From: Sipunculus nudus
Taxonomy: Eukaryota > Annelida > Sipuncula > Golfingiida > Sipunculidae
Length of the DNA stretch: 64,000 nt
Assembly: GCA_026874595.1 (NCBI GenBank)
Contig: CM049316.1
Span: 67,978,676-68,042,675 of the forward strand
Reading direction: 5' to 3'
Below the pieces are notes generated by a model that saw nothing but the letters and a program-made list of their open reading frames with translations, did not search any database and was not told the origin of the DNA. The position numbers and the translations under genes are program-made. Numbering within the stretch: the first letter of the stretch is position 1; each line of letters begins with the position of its first letter. Below, one piece after another: positions 47,236 to 60,154 of this stretch.

Positions 47236-48340
47236 TTACTAAAATTGTTCATCCACCTGGTAGTGCGGTATCTACTACCATTAGGGTACATCAAGCTGGT
47301 AGTGTAGTATCTACTACCACTAGGGTACATCCAGCTGGTGGTAGGGTATTTACTACCACCAGATACATCCAGATGGTAATGTGATATCTACCACCAGTAA
47401 GGTACATCCAGCAGGTAGTGCGGTATCTACTACCACTGGGGTACATCCAGCTGGTAGTGTGGTATCTAATACCACTAGGGTACATCCAGCTGGTGGTCGG
47501 GTAGTAACTACCAATGGGGTACATCCAGCTGGTGGTGCTGTATCTATTACCACTAGGTTACATGCAGCTGGTGGTTCGACATCTACTACCAATGGTGTAA
47601 ATCTAGCGGGCAGTGCGGTATCTACTACCACTAGGGTACATCCAGGGGTGGTGCGGTATCTACTTCCACTGGGGCACATCCAGCTGGTAATGCAGTATCT
47701 ACTACCACTAGGGTACATCCAGGGGTGGTGCGGTATCTACTTCCACTGGGGCACATCCAGCTGGTAATGCAGTATCTACTACCACTAGGGAACATCCAGG
47801 GGTGGTGCGGTATCTACTTCCACTGGGGCACATCCAGCTGGTAATGCAGTATCTACTACTACTAGGGTACATTCAGGGGTGGTGCGGTATCTACTTCCAC
47901 TGGGGCACATCCAGCTGGTAGTGTGGTATCTATCACCACTGGGGTACATCCAGCTGGTAGTGCGGCATCTACTACCCTAAGGGTACATCCATCGGGTGGT
48001 GCGGTATCTACTACCACTGGGGTATAACCAGCTGGTAATGCGGTATCTATTACCACCAGGGAACATCCAGCTGACGGTTTGCTATCTGCTACCACTTGGG
48101 TCAACCAACGGGTGGTGCGGTATCTACTTCCACTAGGGTACATCTAGCTAGTGTTGCGGTATCTACTATCACTGGGATACATCTAGTTGTTGGTGCGGTA
48201 TCGATTGTCAGAGGTTACATCCAGCTGGAAGTGCAGGATATTTTAACAAGATGATACATCCAGCTGGTGTTCCGGTATCGTTTACCACTGGGTTACATCG
48301 ATGTGGTAGATTGGTATCCATTACCATTGGTATTAATTAA
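47236..48340. repeat. 39 bp minisatellite, about 28 units, with a 77 bp higher-order section
   Basis: The unit is GGTACATCCAGCTGGTAGTG followed by CGGTATCTACTACCACTAG. Because 39 is divisible by three, several frames on both strands stay open, giving 13-residue periodic peptides such as VHPAGSAVSTTTG (+). At 47633, 47710, 47787 and 47864 a 77 bp pair of units (one lacking a base, CCAGGGGTGG) is repeated almost exactly, a more recent expansion. A lone diverged unit lies near 47020. I see no start, splice or signal sequence that would make it a gene. Confidence 0.95.
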
Positions 48341-50927
48341 GTTCCCACACTTCATCTCTTATATGGTTTTTGTTGCTTCATAGACCAGTCATCTGGGCTG
48401 CTTCGGTCCATATGAGCTGTCTGTAGTTAAAAAATGAAGCGTGCTAATACGTTCTAGTGAATAAACTTATGTACTGTATCTCAGAAAACCGTTATATTAT
48501 TTTTTGAGTACCCGATTAAAGCATGGAAGTTTCGGCTGTTGTGATGGGGGCCATTACTCAGTTTACAATGACAGGTCTGTCAAACAATTATTATAATATT
48601 TTTTTTCTCGTTTGAATGAGGTAATTTTGTTTTCAAAATAGATCAATTCATGAATACTGTTTTCAGCAATTATAATCGAGGGTGGTGTCAGTCAACCATT
48701 GTCACGCAACGATATCGGGACATCGGGAATAATGAATATATTTGTCCCAATGGATTTATTTTTTTTTCCATATTTCAATAAGTCCAGAAGAGATTTACAT
48801 TATTTCGGTCTACTGCAGGGCAATTTACCAGAAGCCCTACCACGTCGTCCCATGTCATTTTGGTCCGTGGAAAATTCCTCCCTCGCAAATGAAGTCCCGC
48901 TAACAGGTCCAAAGGAAGAGCTCAAAATATGCTAGTCCACTCGAAGTTGTGTCCCGCCCATGGGATACGATTGAAAAGATGCTCTTCATGAGTCTGTATA
49001 TCAATGATATAAAATATATATATATATATATATATATATGTTTAGAGATGGAACCTAGACTTATATGCTGTTAAAATGACGTCTCAATACTAATTTGCTG
49101 CTTTTCCATGAACATGATAAAAATGACACCGGCATTTTGTCAGAAGTGTAAGAATAGAGTCACTTTAAAATCTTGAACTTATCACAGTATGGGATGAAAC
49201 GTCTGACACTTATATTGAGCGCACATCACAGCCAACGTCCGTTTATTTATTTAAATCATTTCTAATTATTCAAATTTCTCCACTAGGTGTCTGTATAAGT
49301 GCATGGCAATTCCTTAGTAAGAGACAGATATACAAATCTATAGGGCAAGGGCGTACTTAGAGGGTCATATAATGAATGATTAAGGTTGGGGTTGGGGGGG
49401 GGGTCTAAATTTCCTCTTGCCGATAAATTCCCCCCATTGGTAAGCTACAGATGGTGGCATTTTTAATTCCCTGTTTCCGAATTAAAGGCAGTATGTGACA
49501 CCTGTAAGAGTTCCGTTGTACATATACATGCAGATAGCTTTAGAAATATTGAAAAGAACGGAAAATTCAAACTTTACTGATAGATTGACTTGTGCTTTAC
49601 AATTACCTGTATAGGAGTATTAACAGTGTGATGCTCAACATCAAGAGTACAATTTGCATTATGGCGTATTCTCACTTAATTCTTATACTTAATTCTTTAT
49701 TCATTTTTAGGGTTACTGTCATTCCGTCATTAATAGTAGGTTTTTTAATCCCTCTTTCTTTTAAAACACCAAGAAAATAGACAATAATTAAGACGCACAA
49801 TGTACTGCATATATTTTCCCTCATTTTCAAAATCATGTTTCTCCGTTTAATAAAACAATTAATGTTTCGCTTGCAGAAAGTATAAATGTTGTATATCTGT
49901 AACACTTTTTAAGAACCGAAGCAAATTTATAACGTATGCCTACATATATACTTAATTGTGTAAGGTTTTCTAAACGTTGTGATTTTTATATAAAAATCAT
50001 ATGGATCACAATAATATTTTTTGTTAAATTCCGTATTAAAACGACATAGGACAATCGTATATATAGAGGAATGTTTATACAGTCATAATGCACTTATATT
50101 TGGAGAAACTTATGGTGTACTATTCCGAAAGGAACGAAACGTTCCTGTTCCTGTTGCCTAGAATGTTGACAGGCTCTGACTAGTTGGGGACCGCCATTTT
50201 CTAGCGAATAGAGCTGACTATTGATGCAACCATCGAGTTGGTGAACCCTAAAATAAGTTTCTCTTAGTTTGCAGTGCTGTATTTGAAGCGCTTAAACAAA
50301 CCACACATGGTTGATGGATCAGGACCCTACTGTGTAACCCCGGATCAGTTGGGAATGTTAGCGGAAGTATATTGCGGGTTCTGAGCGCTTTCCAGTTTTT
50401 GTAAAAGATTCTATTTCGATGTTCAGTTTCAGGCTGGAATATTTTGGTAATTTTGGATGAATTGTAAAACAAATAAAAATACACATGATAACTCTATAAA
50501 GGTGTATAAGAGAATATATATGCCTGCCTGAACGAGTCACAATGACGATATATACAATCAGCGGTGTACACGTAACAATCAGCTGAGCACCGTATGCTTG
50601 CTCGAATCTCCCAAGTATCCCGAGATCCAAAATATGGTGACCACTATAACGAATGCGTGAAAGTACCGAATTCACAAACAGTCCTTACCTATACCGGTTG
50701 GCTTGTTGGTCTATTTTACTGGACTATAATATATATTATATATTTGGATTCGCGTGTTTTTTTAATAATAAAGTGAAAAAATTAGTCAACATATTTGAAT
50801 CTTTGAATCTGTGTATGATATATTATTGAAAGAGCGAGATAATGGATTACGGTACATATACATATATGGTACATAACGTTTCACAAGGTGGGGTTAAAAA
50901 TATATTTGTTTCATTCATATATATATC

Positions 50928-50959
<32 letters not shown>

Positions 50960-51230
50960 ATAATGAAAACTAACATATAAAACAATACCTAAAGCAAATG
51001 CATATATGCTTTATAGTTACCAAGGCTAAATTTGTCAGATTTAAAGGGAAATGGAAAATAAATTTACATATCCCTAAACTACCAGTTATATTGGGTAGTA
51101 CCTGGTAATAAATATACCCCTGCCCCTCAGTAGCTAGCACCGAGCATTGCTTTATTCTAGACCAGTGGCACGTGCCATCTTGATTCGCGCATGTTAACCT
51201 ACTCAAGTGGGTGGACAGTTAAATGTGCGT
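48341..51230. other. Intergenic, no gene recognised
   Basis: Short frames only. A (TA)n tract lies at 49014-49039 and a nine-base G-run near 49395. AT-rich (TA)n-like stretches also occur at 50915-50965. Confidence 0.45.
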
Positions 51231-51234
51231 CCCG

Positions 51235-51247
51235 TGACCTTTGACCC
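51235..51247 (-). promoter_or_regulatory. Perfect DR1-type nuclear receptor site (candidate)
   Basis: TGACCTTTGACCC is the complement of GGGTCAAAGGTCA, a one-base-spaced direct repeat bound by HNF4/RXR-type receptors in animals. It lies in a short GC-richer patch (51150-51320) without a recognised gene. A match of this length is uncommon by chance, but function is unproven. Confidence 0.3.
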
Positions 51248-53688
51248 CGGCGGTCAGAGCGGGCGCGTCACAAATGGCATCCGTTGGTCATGTCGGTATA
51301 GATAAGTGAGCATGTCTCACTCGACTTCCGTTTCCTTTCGTTGACAAACATGTGTTTTCTGACATTTAAGACTGTAAATTTATTTTTAACTGATTTTGCC
51401 ATGTTTGTGAAATGATGTGTGTCTATGTGTGTTTCAGACTATTATTGCTGTTTTTCTCAGACAAAAAGACTGAAAGACAGACAAAAGGATATGACATAGT
51501 GACAGGCAGACAAGGTTATAAGGTGAATAACAATAACAAAATTATAATTGTAAAAGAAAAATATGGCAAAGGAAATCAGTCGCTATACATATTCTAACAA
51601 AAGTACTTCCTACATTAATTTGCCCGTGAGGGCGAGTTCCCATAGATCGTTCCTCCGGATTCTACTTGGATGATACGTGATACCCCCCCCCCCCCTTATG
51701 ACTTTCGAATACTTTTCTATCGTATTTCTTTGGCCTTACAGAACCCTGGTCTTGCGAATAGTTTGCAACCTCTCCTGGGGGCTGACATCTTGTGGACACA
51801 CTAAAACTTGAGTTCTCAAGTTGGATGTCGGAATTAATCATATGCCCTAGTAAACATGCTTAACAGTTAAAGGTGAGTGATTCCAAAAATTAAAAAGAAC
51901 TCTGCAAGGTCAATTCATAATTAAGGACTATAGAAGAATGAGTTAAAATGGCATACCTGGCATAACCTCCTGCAGTGATATCCCCCCCCCCCCCAAAAAA
52001 AAAAACAAAAAGAAAAGAACTTATAAAATTGTGCCTGAATAATTTGTCACTTAAGTGCAAATGAAGGTAATTTTTTATGTGAATTTATTAAGCGAAGTAG
52101 TTCATTAAACAATCAAAAGAAGCCGCCACTGTACACAATATCACCAGTGCAGCAAAATAAGAACCTGCTGTTCCTAATTGTAGGATACACAGGAATATTT
52201 CATGTCAAACTCGGATAGGATCACGTGATATATTGTATGCGGGACCGAATATGTAGAATATACATGTAAAACTTCCATGTTTCGATATGAGTTTAATGCC
52301 ATGGTCGCTGGTGTTGAATTTACGTTAGTTTGTTATATTCTCGATAGATACCGGGGTTTCTCTTGGAAAAAATTGTCTTGACTGGTTATATATATATTCC
52401 ATAATATAATTTTAATTCTTGTTAATATTTTTCGGACAAATATTTCTTATGAACTGTTATGCAGTAGAGCCTGGATTATCGTAACAGTCCACATGATAAC
52501 CACGTGTAGCCCGTTCATTGTTGTCTGGATCAAACTCTCAATTAGTCAGCCATGAACATTGAAAGAAGCATAGCAGAGAGACCTCTGGTGGCGGTCAGTT
52601 ACATTTACATACTCACATTAGAAGATAACATAATTCCTAAGATAAACAATCCTAGTTATAATATAGTGGCTCGTTTCATGTAATTCAGTGTCACGTCCCA
52701 TGGCTAGGTCAATATATAAATATTATGTATAAAATTATATTTTATTACCAACCAAATTGTTAACGTCTTTGTCAAGGAAAATGTGACTTACCTGGTTAGC
52801 ATACCGGGGGGGGGGGGGCTTAATTTATAACCTCGTCTTGATCCGCCCCTGAGTAATACAAATATATGCATCTCATGTCCTTTGAATACCAAAAAAAATC
52901 TATATGTAATTCTCAAAAAGAAAGGTCTTATAACACCTCAGTGTCGGATGTATGACCTTGTTCATCTACAAACTGTTAGTTAACAAAAAGTTGTTTTTAA
53001 CCATATAACCTGAGACGGTGGGTTGTTTTCTAGTAACTCTAGTTCGTCTGCGTTGCCCCCAGATATCCTTGGTGAACGTGATTGGATTGTTAAAATATAC
53101 ATCCGCACGTTATAAATAAATTAACAAACCAAAAAGAACAGCCTATGTGCTGTTGGTTCTGCTTTTCTGCCTTTCTTTATAAAAGGTTCAAGGGATTATC
53201 TTTATTTAATATAACATCAGATGTCGTTATGGGCCTCTTTAAGATTAACACATGTACTGTGAAACAGACGCTCCTTTTTACACGGGTTTCCGAAAGGTAA
53301 TATCTAAATGTACGAATCCAACGTAAAATAAATAACAATAGCAAGGAAGTTACCGTAAAATATCTCATAACTGTATGACATTTGACAGACCTTTCACAGA
53401 AAACACAGATAGAAATAACAAGAACATGCATGTATTGACATAACTTTATTAAAAAATACCATACAAACATTGTGTTCCCGTTCTATATTATCCATGCAAG
53501 TGCAGTTTAAAAATGCAAAGTTACCTGTACCCTTAGACCCATACAGATTTATATTAGAATATCCACATGCCTTAACATTGCTTCTAAGCAACCCCGTTTT
53601 TAGAATATGTCTTTTTATTATAGCAAATGCTATCGTATATTCTTTAAGTTAACAGACCCTTTATAAAAAAACAGCAGTTCGATATAGT
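51248..53688. other. Intergenic with long C/G homopolymers, no gene recognised
   Basis: A C-run of about 13 at 51685, C-run then A-run at about 51981-52005, and a G-run of about 11 near 52807. Frames at 53177-53652 overlap on both strands without recognisable motifs. Confidence 0.45.
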
Positions 53689-53752
53689 CATACATACATA
53701 CATGTATGTATTCTTACAAACACATACATACACCTATACATACAGTCACCGC
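53689..53752. repeat. (CATA)n / (TATG)n microsatellite
   Basis: CATACATACATACATGTATGTA is palindromic, then CACATACATACACCTATACATACAG follows. Confidence 0.85.
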
Positions 53753-53919
53753 ATGTCGATTATGTTTATTTTGTGGACAATTCTTCATCGTTGTTATTGG
53801 TTACTTGAACATCATGACATGAGTGTGTTCACTTACTACTTGATTACTTATCTGCATATGTATGTATATAAGATAGCTGACCATTTTTTTTTATATCATA
53901 TGTATAAAAGATATATAGT

Positions 53920-54189
53920 GGGGCGGTGATTTAATGGTTAACGTGCTGGATTATGATCGAGAGGTCGTGAGTTCAAATTCGTGTCAAAACCCTCAGGCAA
54001 GGTCCCAACCGCAAGTGTGCCTCTGTCAACCCAGCAACAGAAATGGGTACATTAAATATTGGGAATGTATTAAACCTGCAATGGATTACCTTCCCATCCA
54101 GGAGGAGTTTAAGTCGCTTTTTGACCGGTATAGGCTCCGGGTAGATGAGCCATTAGGCTCAAGGTTAAAGCCCTACAGACCTTACCTTG

Positions 54190-54192
<3 letters not shown>
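53920..54192 (+). repeat. tRNA-derived SINE
   Basis: GGGGCGGTGATTTAATGGTT, then AACGTGCTGGATTATGATCG and AGGTCGTGAGTTCAAATTCG, reads as a tRNA-like head with a B box (GAGTTCAAATTC). The body contains CAAGGTCCCAACCGC, TGCCTCTGTCAACCCAGCAA and AGAAATGGGTAC; the ACCCAG...AATGGGTAC core is shared by several invertebrate SINE families. It ends in (TA)n at 54194-54249. An open frame across it (53934-54194) is incidental. Confidence 0.7.

Positions 54193-54193
<1 letters not shown>

Positions 54194-54249
<56 letters not shown>
54194..54249. repeat. (TA)n microsatellite
   Basis: Pure (TA)n at the 3' end of the SINE, then TGTGTGTATA. Confidence 0.95.
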
Positions 54250-54255
<6 letters not shown>

Positions 54256-56194
54256 ATAGAAGATACATTATCTCGATTAGCTGCCTGGGCAAAGACTTAT
54301 TGTCAACATGTCATGACCCATGGGTCACTTATTTTTTTATATATATAAATGCATTCAGAAAAATTGTCATAAATATAGAAATTTAGGAGAACTTACTGTA
54401 GAGAGCAGTGTTAGTAATTTGTCGGTGGGAGCTCCAAGTTAGCTTACCTAAATTAAATGAATACTTTTGTGCAAATATTCAAAGCTACTGAGGGATACAT
54501 GTATTTAGATTTAATAAGAATATCTTCCTTCCTCTTTAAAATTAGCTGGGTTATAACGCACAAATATTATAGATACAAACAGTTTCTTAAATATGAGGTT
54601 AGTCACTTTACTAATATTAAATATGTATGTTGGTCAACTCTGTTGGAAGAATTTTAGCAATATATGATACTGAATATCATGTAATTTTCCTTACCTTTAA
54701 CCCTAATCAGCAACTGTGATAAGTAAAGGTCTTTCAGTATAATTGTTTCACAGAAAGATTGTGATTCTTATTGTACCAAGATATTGTCTCATATTTTTTA
54801 AATACATTCAGGAAAATTGTTAGAAATATAGACATTTTGAGGAATTTGTTGAAAAGAACAATGTTTGTTTTTGTCCAGTCATCTTAAAATGAAGGACTAT
54901 TTCTGTATGTTTAGGCCTGACAGATATCAAAGGGTCCTAATTTAATATTTTAAACATTGAATCAGGGATTTTCTTTTTATTAATTTCGTATAACTTTGTT
55001 TAATCACAGAAAGACATTGATATTAATGGGGTCAGTGAGGAATTTTATTGATCAAATATTAACAGGCATATATTACATTGATTGAATTATAATGATCATA
55101 CTTGTTGAGTGATAACTGTATGTATTGGAAGCAGGAGTGTTTACTCTTTATATAGATTTACGGATACATACTTAGAAAATTAGACCAGTCATCAGATTAA
55201 TTTACTTTTTTTTTTTTTAATTACATTGTTTAAGAGAAGATTGATATGAATTGGGGCAATGTATTGTGGAAATATATAGGTAAATGATAATACTAAACAT
55301 GCAAGTTGTTCACTGGGGTAGAACAATGTTGATAATCATTAAGCATTATATATGTTTAGTTACTAGACTTAACTTTTATTTTATATATTTATTTATTTAT
55401 TTATCTTTCAGACTTTAGTTTGTACTATTATTTATTAAGGTTTTTGGGTATGTTGGCATCATAGGAAGACATCTGAGGTGATATGAGTCTTAAAATATCA
55501 AGTGTAACACATAGAGAGTTACCTATTTTGAATAAGTTAATTTTTTTTTTAATGAAATAGGCACTTTGATACATATTAATATCATAGAAATATATGGATA
55601 TATTAATTTGTTAAGGTGAAAACAGTCACCTAAGTAATACTAAAGCTGTTAATCAAATGAAATCAAATAATAATGGTTATATATGAATTAGAATTAAGAT
55701 ATTTATACACCAGGAAAAGCTAGATACATTAATTTGTAAATTCGAGATTAGTTATAAAAAAAAAAATAATTTAAAACAAAATCAGAATACTAGAAGAAAG
55801 AAAATATTGACTAAGATATCGATTAAATTTGGGTTAGTTGTTAAAAAATAAATATAAGAAAGGGGCAAGCCTGTCAGAAGTCCTTTTGCTGACATGACGA
55901 TGAATAGACCTGAGAGAATAAGGTTTTCCTCAGGTTTAGGATGGATCAAGATGATCCATGTAACCTTTAGCTTACTAAGCTTAGTACAAGGAAGTAAACT
56001 AAAGGCTACAACTTGTTGGGCTTATTTAAGAAAAAACATTAGATTAAAATGTTACAAAGATACTAAAACCAACAAGATTACTTTTTTAATTAGTTTATTT
56101 TTCCATTTGCACATGCAAACAAATTTATTAATATACAAACTCAAAACACTTGTTTATCTCCCAGTAAAGTATTTATGGTTAAAGAGTAATATTT
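54250..56194. other. AT-rich DNA upstream of the L1-like ORF2
   Basis: It may include the 5' UTR or a decayed ORF1 of the LINE that follows, but no RNA-binding, coiled-coil or zinc-knuckle ORF1 motif was seen. The frame at 55894-56235 has none of these. The 5' limit of the element is not visible. Confidence 0.4.
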
Positions 56195-59100
56195 GTGTTA
56201 TTTGTGTCATTCAGATTAATAAGCTTAAATGTTAGGGGGTTAGGTAACCCCAAAAAGAGAAGATCTGTATTTAGATGGGCCAAATTGCAAGGGGCTGATA
56301 TACTGTTCTTACAGGAAACACATGGAACTACAGAAATAGAAAATCAGTGGAATAATGAATGGAATGGGAAAGCTTTTTATAGTCATGCAAACTCATCTAG
56401 TAGAGGATGTGCTATTTTCATTAAAAAGAATATAGAAATAGAAGACGAGTTTAAGGTACACAGTTCTCAAGATGGAAGGATTCTGATAATTGGATTAAAA
56501 ATAAAGGGAATAGAATATAAGTTAATAAACATTTATGCACCAAATATGACAAATGAACAAAATAGATTTTACATAAGACTCTATAACTTAATAAACCAGC
56601 ATATAGAAAATACAGACAATGTCTTAGTAGGAGGAGATTTTAATATAGTTTTTGATGGGATTTTGGATAAAAAAGGAGGAACAAAAGATATTAAGAAAAC
56701 AGTAGTAGAAAACTTTAAAAAAACAATAGATTATTTATCATTAACTGATATATTTAGAATCAAATACCCGTCAAAGAAACGTTATACATGGAGACAAAAG
56801 AATGGTAATATTTGCTCTAGATTAGATTATTGGTGGATTTCACAAACGTTACAAGATACAGTTAAAGATACATATATTGAACCATACATTCATTCAGATC
56901 ATTGCGCAGTAATTTTGGATTTGGAACACCAATCAGATAAAGAAAAAAAGGGTAAAGGCTATTGGAAATTAAATGGAGATATATAACAAGAAGAAGAATT
57001 TGTGGAAAATCTGAACAAAGAAAAAAAAGTATGGGATAGAGAGTACAGTAATATTAAAGATGACAGGGTTAAATGGGAATTGTTTAAATATAAGATAAGA
57101 CAGTTTAGTATATCATAAAAAAAATTAGACACATCCAAAGTATGCCATAGTCAAGCTTTACAAGATGAAATAACTTCAGTTACGAATCAGCTGGCAGATA
57201 TTGATAATTATAAAACACAAGGTTGTATGCTTAGATCTAAAATTAGATGGTTCGAACATGGAGAAAAAAATTCTAAATATTTCCTCAACTTAGAGAAGTA
57301 TAATAATGGACAAAAATGTATAAGAAAATTAGTGTCACCTACAGGAGAAATGGTAACCAAAGGAAAAGAAATTTTAGAAATGCAAAAGGAATTTTATCGG
57401 AAGTTATATTGTTCACAAGCAAACAACACTCAGAAGAAGTTGGATGAATACTGGGATAAAATAAAGTTGCCAATGTTATCCAAATTAAATTCAGAATATT
57501 TAGGTAAAGAAATTACAGAAGAGGAATGTTATTTAACTCTAAAAACATTTGCAAAAAACAAAAGCCCAGGTAATGATGGCATATCTGCAGAATTTTATCA
57601 AAAATTTTGGCCCCTTTTCGGCTCAACTATGGTAGCATCATTTAATAGATCATTTCAAAAAGGGGAACTGTCGTCTTCTCAAAAACAGGCAATAATAACA
57701 TAAATTGACAAGAAAAAGGATAGAACATTATTAAAAAATTGGAGGCCTATATCTTTGTTAAACGTAGATTACAAAATTTTATCAAAAACTTTAGCTTTAA
57801 GATTAAAAAAGATCATGCCAGAAATTATTAATGCAAATCAAACTGGATATATTCAGGGAAGATATATAGGGGAAAATATAAGAATTTTATCAGACCTTTT
57901 AGAATATACAAGAATGAAAAATTTACCTGGGATATTAATCAGTATAGATTTTGAAAAAGCTTTCGATTCCTTGGAATGGAACTTTATGATATCAGTTTTG
58001 GAGAAATATAAATTTCCATCCATATTTATCAATTGGATTCACATTTTATATAATAATATTGAAAGCTGTACAATAAATAATGGAGTTACATCTGGATATT
58101 TTAAAGTTAAAAGAGGGGTTCGGCAAGGAGACCCTTTGTCCCCATATTTATTTGTTTTAGCTGCTGAAGTAATGGCAGAATACATAAAGAGTTCAGAAAA
58201 AATAAAAGGATTAGAAGTTTCAGGATATCATTTTAAGTTACTTCAGTATGCAGATGATACGGTAGGAATTGTAAAAGACAAAAGTTCAGCTAAATATTTC
58301 CTTGAGATCATTAAACAATTTGGTAATTTTAGTGGTTTAAAAATTAATTATGAGAAATGTGAAGGTATGTGGATAGGTCAATTTAGAAATAATAAGCAGA
58401 AACCACTAGGAATAAGATGGCCTGATAATCCAATAAAATATTTGGGAGTTTACATTTCATATGATAAAAAAGAATCCGAGGATTTAAATTTTTTCTCTAA
58501 GCTGAATTCAGTGCAAAATATATTGAAAATGTGGAACCAGAGAGGACTGACACTTTTAGGAAAAATTCAAGTAGCAAAATCATTCTTTTTTTCAAAGTTT
58601 TATTATTATATTTCAAATGCATCAGTACCAGTAGACTTTTGTAAAAGAGTTGATGAACTCTTCTTCAGTTTTATGTGGAATGGAGGTAGAGAGAGAATTA
58701 AGAGAGTAAAATTAGTACAAGAAGTGGAAAATGGTGGTCTAAATGCTCCACATATAGAATCAATAATTTATACATCAAGAATAGCATGGCTTAAAAGATA
58801 CATAAAGGTAGAAGAAAGACCATGGAAGGTGTTGTTTAGACATTTTTTACAGACACTCTGTCCAGATGTAGAGTTGTTGCTTAACAGTAATATAGAAATA
58901 AAAGATATAAAATTATTTAATATTCCAAGCTTTTACAAAGAAGTCTTAAAAAGTTATATAATGTTACGAATGAAATATTTTGAAAATGTTCCAGTTGAAA
59001 AGCAAATTATTTGGAATAATAAATTATTAAAAATTGACAATGCTTTAACCTATTGGAAACAGTTTTCTGATGTAGGAATTAACACAGGATTAGATTTGTT

Positions 59101-59824
59101 TGATTACATGGGCAATATCAAGTCTTTTGAATTTTGGATTGGAAAAGGTATCTCAGGAATACATTTTTTAAAATGGTATGCCCTTGTGTCTAAGTTTAAA
59201 TATCTTAAACCGCAAAATTTAAGTTCTATAGAGCCCTTTTCGTTTGCTTTTTATAATTGGGAGCAGATACTCATATCTGGTGCATCTTCGAAAGTAATAT
59301 GTCAGTGCTTTGTTGGTACTATATTAAGAAAAGGGCCATATATTCCAAATATAGCAAGTTGCATGTCAGACATAGAGGTAGATTATAAGGAAGTATACAA
59401 GCTTCCCTTTAAAATATGTTTGGACACAAAATCTAGAGTGTTTCAATATAAATTGCTTAATAATTGTTTAGTAAATAATTATTGGTTATGTAAATGGAAG
59501 ATTAAAGATTCTGATTCATGTACTTTTTGTAAAAGAGAGCAAGAACAATTAACACACTTGTTTTGGTCTTGCTATAAGGTTAGAACACTATGGTCAGATA
59601 TTGAAAGGTGGTGTAAACAAAAAGGTATTAATATTGATATAAATATCTCTACAGTCATGTACGGTGCTCCAATGGCACCTGTAGCAGGGAATTTAATTTT
59701 GTTTGTGGTGAAACAATATATAAATAGAGCTAGAAATTGTCAAGAAGGTCTATCTTTTGATAAAGCATGCCAGGAAATCTGGAAATATGCCAGAATAGAA
59801 TTTATGATGGCACAAAAAAAATAA
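56195..59824 (+). pseudogene. L1/Tx1-type LINE ORF2 (endonuclease-reverse transcriptase), three in-frame TAA codons
   Basis: One frame of 1,209 codons with stops only at codons 264 (56984), 308 (57116) and 503 (57701). The N-terminal APE-type endonuclease shows SLNVRG (N12), FLQETH (E41), GGDFN (D148, N150), RLDYWW (D211) and HSDHCAV (S234, D235, H236). RT follows: KNWRPISLLNVDYKIL, QTGYIQGRYIGENIR, IDFEKAFDSLEW (about 582), RQGDPLSPYLF and QYADDT (685-690). The C-terminus has a zinc-knuckle-like CTFCKREQEQLTHLFWSC. These are diagnostic of the L1/Tx1 clade. No frameshift was found, so inactivation is by point changes. The start is unclear: GTG at 56195 follows an in-frame TAA, and the usual initiator Met seems lost. 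Confidence 0.9.
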
Positions 59825-60154
59825 CTTGGTAACTAAGTTTCATAGTAGATGGGGAGAGTTTAGTTATGGGAGAGATTTCATAAATTATAGGTATACAGAT
59901 AATTAGAGGATTTACTTTGAGAATACAGGTATTATATACATATTTACTGCATTATTATCAGATATTTTGTTTTGGGAATATATAAAACACCATATGGAAT
60001 TGGATAATACAATGTATATTGGTGAGACAGTGGATCTTTATATACATATATATTGAAAGGATATCGAATTGTTTTGGAAACTTTCACTGTTTGTTTTGTA
60101 TGTATTGTATTTGTTTGTTTGCAATAAAAAAAATAAAAAAATAAAAAAAAAAAG
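59825..60154 (+). mobile_element. 3' UTR and A-rich tail of the L1/Tx1-type LINE
   Basis: Non-coding sequence after the ORF2 stop ends in an A-rich tail (CAATAAAAAAAATAAAAAAA and more, 60120-60154), as expected for reverse transcription primed at a poly(A) end. No target duplication could be checked because the 5' end is undefined. Confidence 0.75.

Noticed and set aside
47353-48143. Long open frames on both strands over the 39 bp minisatellite as a repeat protein gene
   Set aside because: Openness follows from a unit length divisible by three. Both strands are equally open, there is no signal peptide, start or splice support, and the 77 bp section breaks the frame.
56984-57703. The three TAA codons of the LINE as recoded glutamine or programmed readthrough
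   Set aside because: At codon 503 the family normally has Leu, not Gln, and TAA is used as a normal stop in the BRICHOS gene and at the ORF2 end. Ordinary nonsense changes explain them.
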